DNA of 64,000 bases from Paractinoplanes brasiliensis. GTDB taxonomy: Bacteria; Actinomycetota; Actinomycetes; Mycobacteriales; Micromonosporaceae. Shown here piece after piece: positions 42,786 to 50,522 of this stretch. Position numbers and translations under genes: made by a program. The notes beneath the pieces are model-generated. The model saw nothing but the letters and a program-made list of their open reading frames with translations. It searched no databases and was not told where the DNA came from. Location: assembly GCF_004362215.1 (NCBI RefSeq), contig NZ_SNWR01000001.1, positions 5,128,001 through 5,192,000 on the forward strand, in the 5' to 3' direction. Every line of letters starts with the position of its first letter. Position 1 is the stretch's first letter.

Positions 42786-43412
42786 ATGACCCGCATCCTG
42801 CTGATCTCGGGCAGCACCCGCGAGGACAGTCTGCAGACCGCCGCGCTGCGCACTGCCGCCCGTTTCGCACCGGACGACATCAACGCCGGCCTGTTCGAGG
42901 GCCTGCTCGGCGTGCCCGCGTTCGTGCCCGGCGACCCGAACCCGCACGACACCGTGGTGCTGCTGCGCCACCAGGTGCGCATCGCCGACGCCGTGCTGAT
43001 CAGCACCCCGGAGTACGCGGGCACCGTGCCCGGCAGCCTCAAGAATCTGCTCGACTGGCTCATCGAGGACAACCTGCTGGACGGCAAGCCGGTGGCCTGG
43101 CTCTCGGTCTCCGGCGAGGGTGAGGACCACGGCGCCCGCACCACCCTGGAAACCGTCTTCAGCCACACCAACGCCAAGGTCCTGCGCGCCGCCTGCATCC
43201 GGGTCCCGATCGACCCCGGCACGATCGACGGCTCCGGCCTGATCACCGACGCCCGCCTGCACCAGGCGCTGCAGGACGCCTTGCAGGCCCTGGTCCGCGT
43301 CCTCAACATGAGCGACGCCCCGCCCCGCCCGGCCTGGCAGCACTATTCGAGCGTCTTCCCGGTCATCGAACGCCGTGACTCGGCCGGCCTCCCCGACTGG
43401 CAGGCCGGCTGA
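42786..43412 (+). CDS. NADPH-dependent FMN reductase
   Basis: A 208-residue flavodoxin-like reductase. The FMN phosphate loop is ISGSTREDSLQTAAL and the second FMN contact is STPEYAGTVPGSLKNLLDWL, both classic for the NADPH:FMN reductase/azoreductase family. It reduces free flavin, quinones or azo compounds using NADPH. Relative to family members of 180-190 residues it has about 20 extra C-terminal residues. The ATG is at 42786. It is a stand-alone gene 97 bases after the divergent DUF1801 start. Confidence 0.92.
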   Translation: MTRILLISGSTREDSLQTAALRTAARFAPDDINAGLFEGLLGVPAFVPGDPNPHDTVVLLRHQVRIADAVLISTPEYAGTVPGSLKNLLDWLIEDNLLDGKPVAWLSVSGEGEDHGARTTLETVFSHTNAKVLRAACIRVPIDPGTIDGSGLITDARLHQALQDALQALVRVLNMSDAPPRPAWQHYSSVFPVIERRDSAGLPDWQAG

Positions 43413-43558
43413 CCGCGCGGCGCCTGCTTCGACGGCCGGCTGACTGCCGGAGGCCATTGATCTCCGGGTGGAATTTTCACCAATACTGCAACAGCTACTC
43501 GTCGATCACCGCCTGGATCGCATCACCTTGGCGCATCCTGCGCCACTTCGCGCTTGAT

Positions 43559-43578
43559 TGCTGTGCAAACGCACAGCA
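43559..43578. promoter_or_regulatory. Inverted repeat upstream of the Lrp-type gene
   Basis: TGCTGTGC-AAAC-GCACAGCA is a perfect 8-base inverted repeat with a four-base AT-rich centre, 31 bases before the Lrp/AsnC start. Position and shape suit an autoregulatory operator of that protein. Confidence 0.5.
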
Positions 43579-43609
43579 GAATGGCCGTCAACAGGGGAGG
43601 ATGGCAACG

Positions 43610-44089
43610 ATGCGATCTTTGGACGGGACCGACGCGCGCATTCTGCTGGCGCTCGACGCCGACCCCGACGCCACCGTCGTCGCCCTGGCCGAGCGGCTGT
43701 CCATGTCCCGCAACACCGTGCAGGCCCGCCTGCGCCGGATGCGGGAGTCCGGCGCTCTGGGGGCGTATTCGCGCCGGGTCGAGCCGGCCGCCCTGGGTTA
43801 TCCGCTCATGGCCTTCATGACGTTGTCGCTCAGCCAGCGCGAGGGTGACCTGGCGGCGCAGCAGATCGTCCGGATCCCCGAGGTGGTCGAGATCCTGGCC
43901 ACGACGGGCGACGGCGATTTGCTCGTACGTATCGTCGCGAAGGACACCGCCGATCTGTACCGGATCACCAACCTGGTCGTGGCGTCCCCGGGCGTCGTCC
44001 GCACCTCGACGTCGATCGTGCTCCACGAGGTGGCGCCCAACAGCGTCGACGGCCTCCTGCGTCGTCACACAGCGGAGTCCCGCGGATAG
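43610..44089 (+). CDS. Lrp/AsnC-family regulator
   Basis: A 159-residue feast/famine regulator. The N-terminal HTH is TDARILLALDADPDATVVAL with AERLSMSRNTVQARLRRM. The C-terminal RAM domain (PLMAFMTLSLSQREG, then VEILATTGDGDLLVRIVAKD) binds an amino acid and drives oligomerisation. The ATG at 43610 sits nine bases after GGGGAGG; the ATG at 43601 abuts that site and is unlikely. A palindrome upstream suggests self-control. Its targets are not obvious; the FMN reductase upstream and the GNAT-like and APC permease genes downstream are candidates. Confidence 0.9.
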   Translation: MRSLDGTDARILLALDADPDATVVALAERLSMSRNTVQARLRRMRESGALGAYSRRVEPAALGYPLMAFMTLSLSQREGDLAAQQIVRIPEVVEILATTGDGDLLVRIVAKDTADLYRITNLVVASPGVVRTSTSIVLHEVAPNSVDGLLRRHTAESRG

Positions 44090-44476
44090 GGCGTGTCACG
44101 CAGCGTTATTCTTTGAGGCGCTGAAATGGGTGATCCCGCCGGACAATGATCTTTGCGAATGGCGGATGCGCCAGCTCGTCCGTTCATTGAAGAAAAGCAG
44201 TCGCGTAAGGGCGTACACCAGGGGTAATGCGCACGAAGTCTAGTACTCCGGGGCCTGAGCAATGTGCTGGATCGAGGGACGAATCTACTGTGGGCACTGC
44301 AACTTGCATGCCAAAACGGGCACTCGACGCATCCGGTAGATGAATTGGCACATTCAATTGGTCGCCACGCATTGTCGCAATCGGGTAACCCTTCGTACGC
44401 TGATGGTCAACAATCATCGATCAAGATGAGTGCTAGTAGCGGGCCGACCTGGCGGCGGCCTGCGGGGGAGCCGAGC
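44090..44476. other. Lower-GC intergenic stretch
   Basis: These 387 bases lie between the Lrp-type gene and the GNAT-like gene and are clearly poorer in G+C than the flanks. Open frames across it have no protein-like character. No hairpin of note was found. It may hold the promoter of the next gene and marks the start of a lower-GC block that runs to about 48.9 kb. Confidence 0.4.
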
Positions 44477-45028
44477 ATGCTTATCAAAGTCATCGACCGG
44501 ATCACCGACCAAGCGCTCCACGAGACAATGTGGACCATGTACCGGGACGCGTTCGAGGAGCTGAACCACCTGGCGGTTCAACGCCATCTGATGTTCCGGT
44601 CCGAGTTCGACGAGGTAATGGCGGACACGCGGGTCGACAAGTACCTTGCCCTCGATGACGACGGCACCATCTGCGGCGTAGCCACCTACACAAATGATCT
44701 GGAGGCCGTGCCCCTGATCGCCCCGCAGTACTTCGAACGGCATTGGCCCGAGCACTATGCCGCTCACAAGATCTGGTACATCGGATTTGTCGCGGTGAGC
44801 CCGCACGCGCAGGGTCGCGAGGCGTTCGCTCAGCTCGTCGAGCAGATGTACATGGTCGCCTCGGCCCAGAACGGGCTCGTTTGCCTGGACATCTGCAACC
44901 ACAACGACGAGGTGCGGCGGATGTCGCGGGTGTTCCGGATGATGGTGAGCCGGCTCTCGGACAACATGAAGTTCACCCGGATCGACCAGCAGTCGTACTG
45001 GCTCTACGAATTCCCCTCGGCAGCCTGA
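44477..45028 (+). CDS. GNAT-like protein of unknown substrate
   Basis: A 183-residue protein with an acyl-CoA N-acyltransferase-like layout: sensor-like beta strands (ALDDDGTICGVATYTNDLEA), the core strand WYIGFVAVSPHAQGREAFAQ in the place of motif A, and a long C-terminal helix-strand ending LYEFPS. The acetyl-CoA loop reads HAQGREA and lacks the usual QxxGxG/A, so activity is uncertain. The ATG at 44477 follows GGGGGAG by six bases, whereas the longer frame from 44264 has no site. It ends just before a strong hairpin. It is convergent with the APC permease. No specific function can be given. Confidence 0.65.
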   Translation: MLIKVIDRITDQALHETMWTMYRDAFEELNHLAVQRHLMFRSEFDEVMADTRVDKYLALDDDGTICGVATYTNDLEAVPLIAPQYFERHWPEHYAAHKIWYIGFVAVSPHAQGREAFAQLVEQMYMVASAQNGLVCLDICNHNDEVRRMSRVFRMMVSRLSDNMKFTRIDQQSYWLYEFPSAA

Positions 45029-45045
45029 CGCCCTTGCGCGAAAAC

Positions 45046-45082
45046 GCGGCAGGCCGCCGACTTTGTCGACGGTCTGCCGCGG
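45046..45082 (+). terminator. Hairpin after the GNAT-like gene
   Basis: A 17-base-pair stem with two mismatches (45046-45062 with 45066-45082) and loop TTT, 18 bases after the stop. It is strong enough to act as a terminator. Confidence 0.75.
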
Positions 45083-45182
45083 AGCTGGGGGGAAACCTTC
45101 AGGCCATAGGCGACCTCCGGGTCGAAGCGGTGGATGCCGGTCTCCGGTAATCGCGTCGGACGCGGCTACCGGGTTCTTTCCG

Positions 45183-45214
45183 TCCGGCGTACGCGACGTC
45201 TCGCGAACGCCGGA
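45183..45214 (-). terminator. Hairpin after the APC permease gene
   Basis: TCCGGCGT pairs with ACGCCGGA, and inside it CGCGA pairs with TCGCG around loop CGTC. The 32-base hairpin lies six bases beyond the permease stop on the minus strand. Confidence 0.7.
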
Positions 45215-45219
45215 GGAAG

Positions 45220-46764
45220 CTAGTAGGGATATCCGCTGCCGCTGCGGGCGCCGACGGGATCGGCGTGCATTGCCCGCAGCATGGATGCGCTGTCGGGAGC
45301 CACGCTCACCCGCCCCTCGGTGCCGCGGCCGATCGCCGCGTAGACCTCCGGGCGTGCCGCCCGCATGATCAGTGCCCAGACGAAGCCGATCATGGCCACG
45401 CCCAGATACAGCGCGGGAATGAGCCACTGGAACGGTGAATCACCGCTGACCTGAAGCAGTTCTCCGAAGCCGATGCACGTTGCCGCCAGCACCACGGTCA
45501 GCAGCAGGAATGCGGTGGCCGGTGCGACGTACGCCTTCCAGGCGCTCTCCCCGCGCTTGTTCCGCATGAAGAAGGCGAGTACGGCCGCCGACGCCGCCCA
45601 CATGAGAATCAGCACGCCGAGCCCGCCGATCGTGGTGAGCCAGGCGAAGACGAAGACCAGCGGGTCCGAGCCGACCAGGGCGTAGATGCTGAGCACGATG
45701 ATGGCCAGGACGCTCTGGGTGATGGAACCGAGCAGCGGCGCTCCCGTACGCGGGTGGGTCCGGCCCCAAGCGGCCGGGAGCACGCCCTCACGCCCGAGGG
45801 CGAACTGGTAGCGCGACACCGCCGCGTGGAACGCGAGCAATGCCGCGAACACGCTCGTGAGGAACAGGACGTAACCGAGGTCGATGAGGAAGCCGGGCAG
45901 GTGCGGCCCGACCAGCTGGAAGACCAGGTCGGTCTGGTGCTCGGCGGCTCGGGCGGCGATCTGGTCGGGGCCTGTGTTGACGGACATGGCCCAGGCCGAG
46001 ACCGCGCACAGCACGCCCGCGAGGATCACCGCGATGTGGGTGGCCCGGGCGATCGTGCGTTTGGGGTCTTTGGCTTCCTCGGAGAGCACCACTGTGGCCT
46101 CGAAGCCGACGAAGCCGGCGATGGCGAGCACCATCAGGATGCCGATCACCGGGGTGGCCAGCGGCGCCGGGGAGAACTGGGAGAAGGTGATCTGGCCGTC
46201 GGCCGGGTTGCCGATCATCACGAGGTCGTAGATCAGCACGACCGCGATCTCGAGAACCAGGAGGACCGCCAGGACCTTGCCGCTGAGGTCGACCCAGAGC
46301 AGTCCCAGGATGGCCACGGCGAACCAGGCCGCTATCGCGCAGGCGTACCAGGGTACGGCGAACCCGAACGCGGCCAGGATGCCGCTGGCCACTGATCCGA
46401 ACAGTCCGAAGAGGCCTATCTGCATGAGTGAGTAGGCGGGCAGCGCCACGAAGGCCGCTCCCACGCCGATGATGCGTCCTAATCCATGACTGATGTAGGA
46501 GTAGAACGCCCCGGTGTTGACGATGTGCCGGCTCATGGCGACGAACCCGACGGTGAACAGGGAGAGCAGTCCCGCCGTCACCAGGTACGCGATCGGAACA
46601 GCGGTGCTGCCGATGATCGCGTAGATGGTCGTGATCGAACCGATGATCACAGTAAGTGGGGCCGCTCCCGCGACTCCGAAGAACACAACGGACGGTACGC
46701 CCAGCCTGTTCTTGGCCAGCGCCTTCGAGACGATGTCCGGTTCTTCGGGTTCCATACGTGCCAC
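45220..46764 (-). CDS. APC-family amino acid/polyamine permease
   Basis: A 514-residue membrane transporter with about 12 helices. The N-terminal family region is VVFFGVAGAAPLTVIIGSIT, and the helix-6/7 region GFVGFEATVVLSEEAKDPKR is the conserved APC pattern. It probably imports or exchanges an amino acid or amine. The start is GTG 46764, six bases after GGGAGG, giving VARMEPEEPD; the ATG at 46755 is an alternative. The GPP34 gene lies 62 bases upstream on the same strand, so the two may be one operon. Confidence 0.9.
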   Translation of the reverse strand: MARMEPEEPDIVSKALAKNRLGVPSVVFFGVAGAAPLTVIIGSITTIYAIIGSTAVPIAYLVTAGLLSLFTVGFVAMSRHIVNTGAFYSYISHGLGRIIGVGAAFVALPAYSLMQIGLFGLFGSVASGILAAFGFAVPWYACAIAAWFAVAILGLLWVDLSGKVLAVLLVLEIAVVLIYDLVMIGNPADGQITFSQFSPAPLATPVIGILMVLAIAGFVGFEATVVLSEEAKDPKRTIARATHIAVILAGVLCAVSAWAMSVNTGPDQIAARAAEHQTDLVFQLVGPHLPGFLIDLGYVLFLTSVFAALLAFHAAVSRYQFALGREGVLPAAWGRTHPRTGAPLLGSITQSVLAIIVLSIYALVGSDPLVFVFAWLTTIGGLGVLILMWAASAAVLAFFMRNKRGESAWKAYVAPATAFLLLTVVLAATCIGFGELLQVSGDSPFQWLIPALYLGVAMIGFVWALIMRAARPEVYAAIGRGTEGRVSVAPDSASMLRAMHADPVGARSGSGYPY

Positions 46765-46826
46765 CAGCAGCCTCCCGGCCCAATGTTCAGAGTTGTTGCG
46801 CCCGAGGTGATGGCGCCCGATGCCGC

Positions 46827-47465
46827 TCACCGGCGGCCAACAGTGACGACCGAGCCCACGGAGGCTTCGGTGTACTCGACAAGCTCCCGCAGGTCGGCGG
46901 GGAGCGATCCGACGGCGCTGGGCAGCGATTGGAACGCGTGCCGGTGCGCCTCGAAGTCGTAGAGCACGTGCCGGGTGAGCCCGGTGGCAGCCACCAGGCC
47001 GATCAGCACCCGGTCACTGATGCTCATGCCCATCCCGCGAACCAGCATGTTCGCCAGACGGGCCGGCGCCCACGCGGCGGCGTTGCGCTGCGCCGCGCTG
47101 TTGGGCATGTAGAGGGTCTCGGTGGAGAGCATCCGCCGTTTGGTGACCGCCTCGACCGCGCCGAGACGGGTGAGCCGTTCGCCGACCCTGATCGCCGCGT
47201 CCTGCGAGAGGAAGGCCAGCCAGATCCGGACATCCCGGTGTTGTGGCTGCGCGATGAGCAGGTCGAGAACGTCGTGTGCGAGCGCGTCGGTCGGGGGATG
47301 CCGGTCAAGGATGATCAGATCTCCGTCGGAGATGCCGATCCGGCCCTCCATGACGAGCTCACCTAGTAGTGCAGCGGCCAGGCCTAGGCCGGTCGCACGT
47401 GGATGGAGACGGGACCGGCCGGTGCGGTCCTCGTGTGCGATCAGGAAGTACTGGTCAGCCAACAC
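46827..47465 (-). CDS. GPP34-family protein (GOLPH3-like)
   Basis: A 212-residue protein of the GPP34/GOLPH3-VPS74 family, abundant in actinomycetes. It is recognised from LADQYFLIAHEDRTGRSRL, LGLAAALLGELVMEGRIGIS, the central LTRLGAVEAVTKRRML and the C-terminal helices. In eukaryotes the family binds phosphatidylinositol 4-phosphate; bacterial roles are unknown. The GTG at 47465 with AAGGGG nine bases before is chosen over a TTG at 47486 that has no site. It is probably co-transcribed with the APC permease downstream. Confidence 0.85.
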   Translation of the reverse strand: MLADQYFLIAHEDRTGRSRLHPRATGLGLAAALLGELVMEGRIGISDGDLIILDRHPPTDALAHDVLDLLIAQPQHRDVRIWLAFLSQDAAIRVGERLTRLGAVEAVTKRRMLSTETLYMPNSAAQRNAAAWAPARLANMLVRGMGMSISDRVLIGLVAATGLTRHVLYDFEAHRHAFQSLPSAVGSLPADLRELVEYTEASVGSVVTVGRR

Positions 47466-47695
47466 GCCGCCACGCCCCTTAGACAACGTCTTGATGGTCT
47501 TTGGTCGGGTTGGCAGTGACCACCATGGCCGCGATGATCACTGTCAGTAGAAAACGCTGTGACTCGATGTCCGCGCATCATGTACCCGCCGGAAGGGCAT
47601 ATACAAGAAGGCTAGTACTTTTTGTTTGGTACGCCTTGTTTGGATCATGAAGGCCTGGGCCGTACTATCGGTCACATCAGGACGAGGGAGCCCAG

Positions 47696-48544
47696 GTGTC
47701 CGTAGATGAAGGGCCAACCCTGCGCCGGCGCCGTCTGGGTGCGGAACTCAAGCGGTGTCGTGAAGCGGCAGGGCTGACGCAAGAGAACGTCTCGAGGCAT
47801 TTCGAGTGGCACGCCGCCAAGGTCACGCGCATCGAGACGGCGCGTGTCGCGGTGACCCCGCGCGATGTGAAAGATCTTCTGACGCTGTACGGCGTGGGGG
47901 ATCAGGACTATCGCGAGGCGCTCGTCGAACTGGCCCGGTTGTCGCGCGAGCGAACATGGTGGACGGACTACCGGGACATCATGCGCCCCGGCAACTTCGT
48001 CGGCCTGGAGGCGGCCGCCGCCTCGATGCGCGCCTGGGAACCGATCATCGTGCCCGGTCTGCTGCAGACGGAGGCGTACATGCGTGCGCTCATCCGCACC
48101 GGCCGGTCCAACGAGTCAGCCCAGCAAACCGACCGCCGTGTCTCGCTGCGCCTCACCCGGCAGACGCGCCTGCGCGCGGAGAGGCCGCTCGAGCTGACCG
48201 CCATCATCGACGAATCGGTGGTGCGCCGGGTGGTGGGCGGCGACGACGTCATGAATGAACAGCTTCGGCATCTGATCGAGATTGCTCAATTACCCAACGT
48301 AATGCTGCAGATTCTACCGTTCAGCGCCGGCGAACACACGTTCCTCGGCGGTTCAGCTGCGCTTTTGGAGTTTCGCGAGACCACCCATTTGGATGTTGTC
48401 TATCTTGAAGGTCTTGCGGGAGACTACTACGAAGAGCAACCGGCTGAGGTCGTTCGCTACCGGCAAGAGTTCGAACGATTGAGTGCCAGGGCGCTCGACC
48501 ACCGGATGACCATCAAGATGATAGAGAGCCTGCTCGTCGCGTAG
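47696..48544 (+). CDS. XRE-type regulator with DUF5753
   Basis: A 282-residue regulator. The N-terminal Cro/CI helix-turn-helix (LKRCREAAGLTQENVSRHFE, then ITPRDVKDLL-like) is followed by DUF5753 from about residue 95 (IIVPGLLQTEAYMRALIRTG; LPNVMLQILPFSAGEHTFLG). This is the regulator half of the very common actinobacterial pair with DUF397, related to the Streptomyces BldB/AbaA-orfA and WhiJ groups that influence development. GTG 47696 follows GAGGGAG. The DUF397 gene is 43 bases downstream. Codon use is less GC-biased in its 3' part than in its neighbours. Confidence 0.92.
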   Translation: MSVDEGPTLRRRRLGAELKRCREAAGLTQENVSRHFEWHAAKVTRIETARVAVTPRDVKDLLTLYGVGDQDYREALVELARLSRERTWWTDYRDIMRPGNFVGLEAAAASMRAWEPIIVPGLLQTEAYMRALIRTGRSNESAQQTDRRVSLRLTRQTRLRAERPLELTAIIDESVVRRVVGGDDVMNEQLRHLIEIAQLPNVMLQILPFSAGEHTFLGGSAALLEFRETTHLDVVYLEGLAGDYYEEQPAEVVRYRQEFERLSARALDHRMTIKMIESLLVA

Positions 48545-48587
48545 TGCTCTCCGCGAGACAACCGCATATCGAAGGGGGGTGCTTGAG

Positions 48588-48818
48588 TTGCTCACGCACC
48601 AGCAAAACGCTGCTGTTCTCACCGGCGCGGTCTGGAAGAAGGCCAGCCGCAGCAACGGCAACGGCGGTAACAACTGTGTCGAGGTCGCGTTCCTCGACCA
48701 GGGCGTTGCCGTCCGGGACAGCAAGGACCGCTCCGGTCCTGCACTGATGTTCACCACGGCGGAGTGGGCCGCCTTCGTCGGCTCGGCCAAGGACGGCGAG
48801 TTCGACATCGACGCCTGA
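48588..48818 (+). CDS. DUF397 small protein, partner of the XRE regulator
   Basis: A 76-residue protein with the DUF397 pattern: WKKASRSNGNGGNNCVEVA, VAVRDSKDRSGPAL and FTTAEWAAFV. Proteins of this family act with an adjacent XRE-DUF5753 protein, possibly as an antitoxin-like or anti-regulator partner. TTG 48588, eight bases after AAGGGGGG, gives the best spacing; the GTG at 48579 touches the ribosome-binding site. A strong hairpin with a T-rich tail lies 22 bases after the stop. Confidence 0.88.
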   Translation: MLTHQQNAAVLTGAVWKKASRSNGNGGNNCVEVAFLDQGVAVRDSKDRSGPALMFTTAEWAAFVGSAKDGEFDIDA

Positions 48819-48840
48819 GTCAGCAAGCCTATCGATAGAT

Positions 48841-48878
48841 ACGCGCCGTTCGGAAGTGCTCACTTTCCGTCGGCGCGT
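48841..48878 (+). terminator. Hairpin terminator after DUF397
   Basis: ACGCGCCG (48841-48848) pairs exactly with CGGCGCGT (48871-48878). An inner GGAAGTG/CACTTTCC adds near-complete pairing, and GTTTCATT follows. This is the most classical terminator in the window. Confidence 0.8.
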
Positions 48879-49298
48879 GTTTCATTGGGGTGCCGTGACC
48901 CCGATCACCAGGAGTCGCGGCACCCGCACTCAGAATCACCCTTTACGGTGACGTTTGTGCGACGTTCCGCCGCCGGCGATTGGTGCGCAGAGATTGGTGT
49001 CGCGCCGTTCCGGGACTGCCCGAAGCGCCGTTTCCACTCGGGGTCGGGGTGGATTTTGCAGAATGCATCCGCGTTCGGGGGTTGGTGCCTTTCCTGTTGC
49101 GTCGCCGTCACCCTGCGTTCACCGGGACCTGCCGGTGTCGGCTCACCTCAGGCTCGCGCTCGCCTGGCCTGACTCGGGCTGACCTCGTTCTCGGTCACGC
49201 CGCGCCCGCACCGTTTTTGTGCCCCGCCACGCGGCCACCTGCGCCGCCGTCCGTACGCGCGCGCCGGTCAGCGGAGCCTGCGCCGGCGCCGCCGCCCG

Positions 49299-49428
49299 TG
49301 TCCTGCACCGTCACCGGCGCATGCATCCGCACTGCCATCGGCGCGCGTGCTCGTGCTCGTCCCGGAGCGGTGCCGGCAGCCGTACGGGGGCCGTGCCGGT
49401 ACCCGTGCCTGTGTCCCGCACCGTTACC
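49299..49428. repeat. Long direct repeat, copy A
   Basis: About 130 bases beginning GTGTCCTGCACCGTCACCGG. It matches copy B at 49623-49752 except for a few single-base changes. Confidence 0.75.
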
Positions 49429-49622
49429 GGCGCATGCATCCGCACCGCCACCCGCTTACACATCCGCACCGCCACCGCCACCGGCGCACGCGCTCGTGCC
49501 GTACCGGAGTGGTACCGGCAGCCTCGCCGGCGCACTCATCCGCATTGCCCACCGGCGCACGCGCGTACCCGTACCGGAGCGGTACCGGCAGTCGTACGAG
49601 GGCCGTGCCGGTACCCGTGCCT

Positions 49623-49752
49623 GTGTCCTGCACCGTCACCGGCGCATGCATCCGCACTGCCATCGGCGCGCGTGCTCGTGCTCGTACCGGAGCGGTGCCG
49701 GCAGTCGTACGGGGGCCGTGCCGGTACCCGTGCCTGTGTCCCGCACCGTCAC
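49623..49752. repeat. Long direct repeat, copy B
   Basis: About 130 bases, same beginning as copy A, shifted by 324 bases. Sequence diverges after the CATCCGCA segment. The near identity points to a recent duplication or ongoing gene conversion. Confidence 0.75.
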
Positions 49753-50284
49753 CGGCGCACTCATCCGCATTGCCCACCGGCGCACGCGTACCCGTACCGG
49801 AGCGACACCGGCACCAGTGCCGTACCGGCACCGGCACCCGCGTACACATCCGCTCCGCCGCCGGCGCGCACACTCGTACCCGTACCAGGGCCCGTACTGG
49901 CATCCGTACCGCCGCCCGTACTGGCACCCGCGCTAGCGCCCGGTACAGGCACCCACCAGTCGGCCGTGCCGGCACCACCACCCGGGCTCGCGGCGGCACG
50001 CGCGCACGCCTCGTCGCCACCTGCGTTTGAGTTGCACCGACCCTCGTGCTCGCGCCGTACCTGTACCGCGCCGTCACCCATGTCCGCGCCGTTACGCCCT
50101 CGTATCCTCGCCGTCGCCCTCGGGTGGCTTGGCGTAGCGACCCGCGGCGCCGCTATATGTCCCGCGCTCGTGTCAGCTGGACCGGCGCGGACGACAGATC
50201 TCGGTGCCGCATGGTCAAGCAAGCGGGGCCGCCGGGCCGCGCCGAGCAACTGTCGAACTCTTTACTTGACTTACGATGACCAAA

Positions 50285-50326
50285 AGCCGAAATGCCGCAC
50301 AGTAGGAGCTGTACGGCATTTCGGCT
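50285..50326. other. Long AT-containing hairpin
   Basis: AGCCGAAATGCCG (50285-50297) pairs perfectly with 50314-50326, and an inner ACAG/CTGT extends the stem after one mismatch. The loop is TAGGAG. The stem is far less GC-rich than its surroundings. It could be a terminator, an RNA element or a protein-binding cruciform. Confidence 0.5.
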
Positions 50327-50353
50327 GTGGACAGTCTCGTGTCCTGTGGACAA
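50326..50353 (-). promoter_or_regulatory. Two DnaA-box-like sites beside the hairpin
   Basis: On the minus strand CTGTCCACA (50326-50334) and TTGTCCACA (50345-50353) are 19 bases apart in the same orientation. The second is an exact actinobacterial DnaA box. They directly follow the hairpin. Confidence 0.4.
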
Positions 50354-50407
50354 CCGCCGCTGTCCCCAGGCCTGTTCGTTAGCCTGGCCGCGGGGTCGCC
50401 CCCCAGT

Positions 50408-50522
50408 GGTGCGGTGGGGGACGGGCAGTAGCGGGGAGTCTTGTTGGGTGCGGTGGGGGACGGGCAGTAGCGGGGAATCTTGTTGGGTGCGGCGGGGGAC
50501 GGGCAGTAGCGGGGCGCTCTTG
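50408..50522. repeat. 39-base tandem repeat, three copies
   Basis: Units start at 50408, 50447 and 50486 (GGTGCGGTGGGGGACGGGCA and on), period exactly 39 bases, with only a few changes; the third copy is cut short. The array ends at the stop codon of the CAP-protein gene. It is G-rich on the plus strand, with runs of four to five G that could form quadruplexes. Confidence 0.85.

Larger units (their letters stand above)
49250..49950. repeat. Non-coding repeat field with CGTACCGG-type units
   Basis: Imperfect short units built on CCGTACCGG, GGTACCGGCA, CACCGGCGCA and CATCCGCA alternate over about 700 bases. Within it, a block of about 130 bases starting at 49299 recurs nearly unchanged from 49623, an offset of exactly 324 bases, with only a few substitutions. 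Many units are self-complementary (CGGTACCG), so strong secondary structure is expected. Function unknown. Confidence 0.8.
48879..50522. other. Gene-free 1.6-kb region rich in repeats
   Basis: No gene is supported here. Open frames on both strands encode only Arg/Pro/Val/His or Arg/Thr low-complexity text in several frames at once, which is the mark of non-coding GC-rich repeats. The region holds the long repeat field (49250-49950), a hairpin with two DnaA-type boxes (50285-50353) and a 39-base tandem repeat (50408-50522). The stretch 48900-49250 shows nothing clear. Confidence 0.6.

Noticed and set aside
48980..50382. Arg/Pro/His-rich proteins encoded in the repeat field
   Set aside because: All frames on both strands are equally open and low in complexity, with no ribosome-binding site; the signal is a DNA repeat, not a gene.
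50408..50522. CRISPR array
   Set aside because: The 39-base units are directly adjacent, with no unique spacers and no cas genes nearby.
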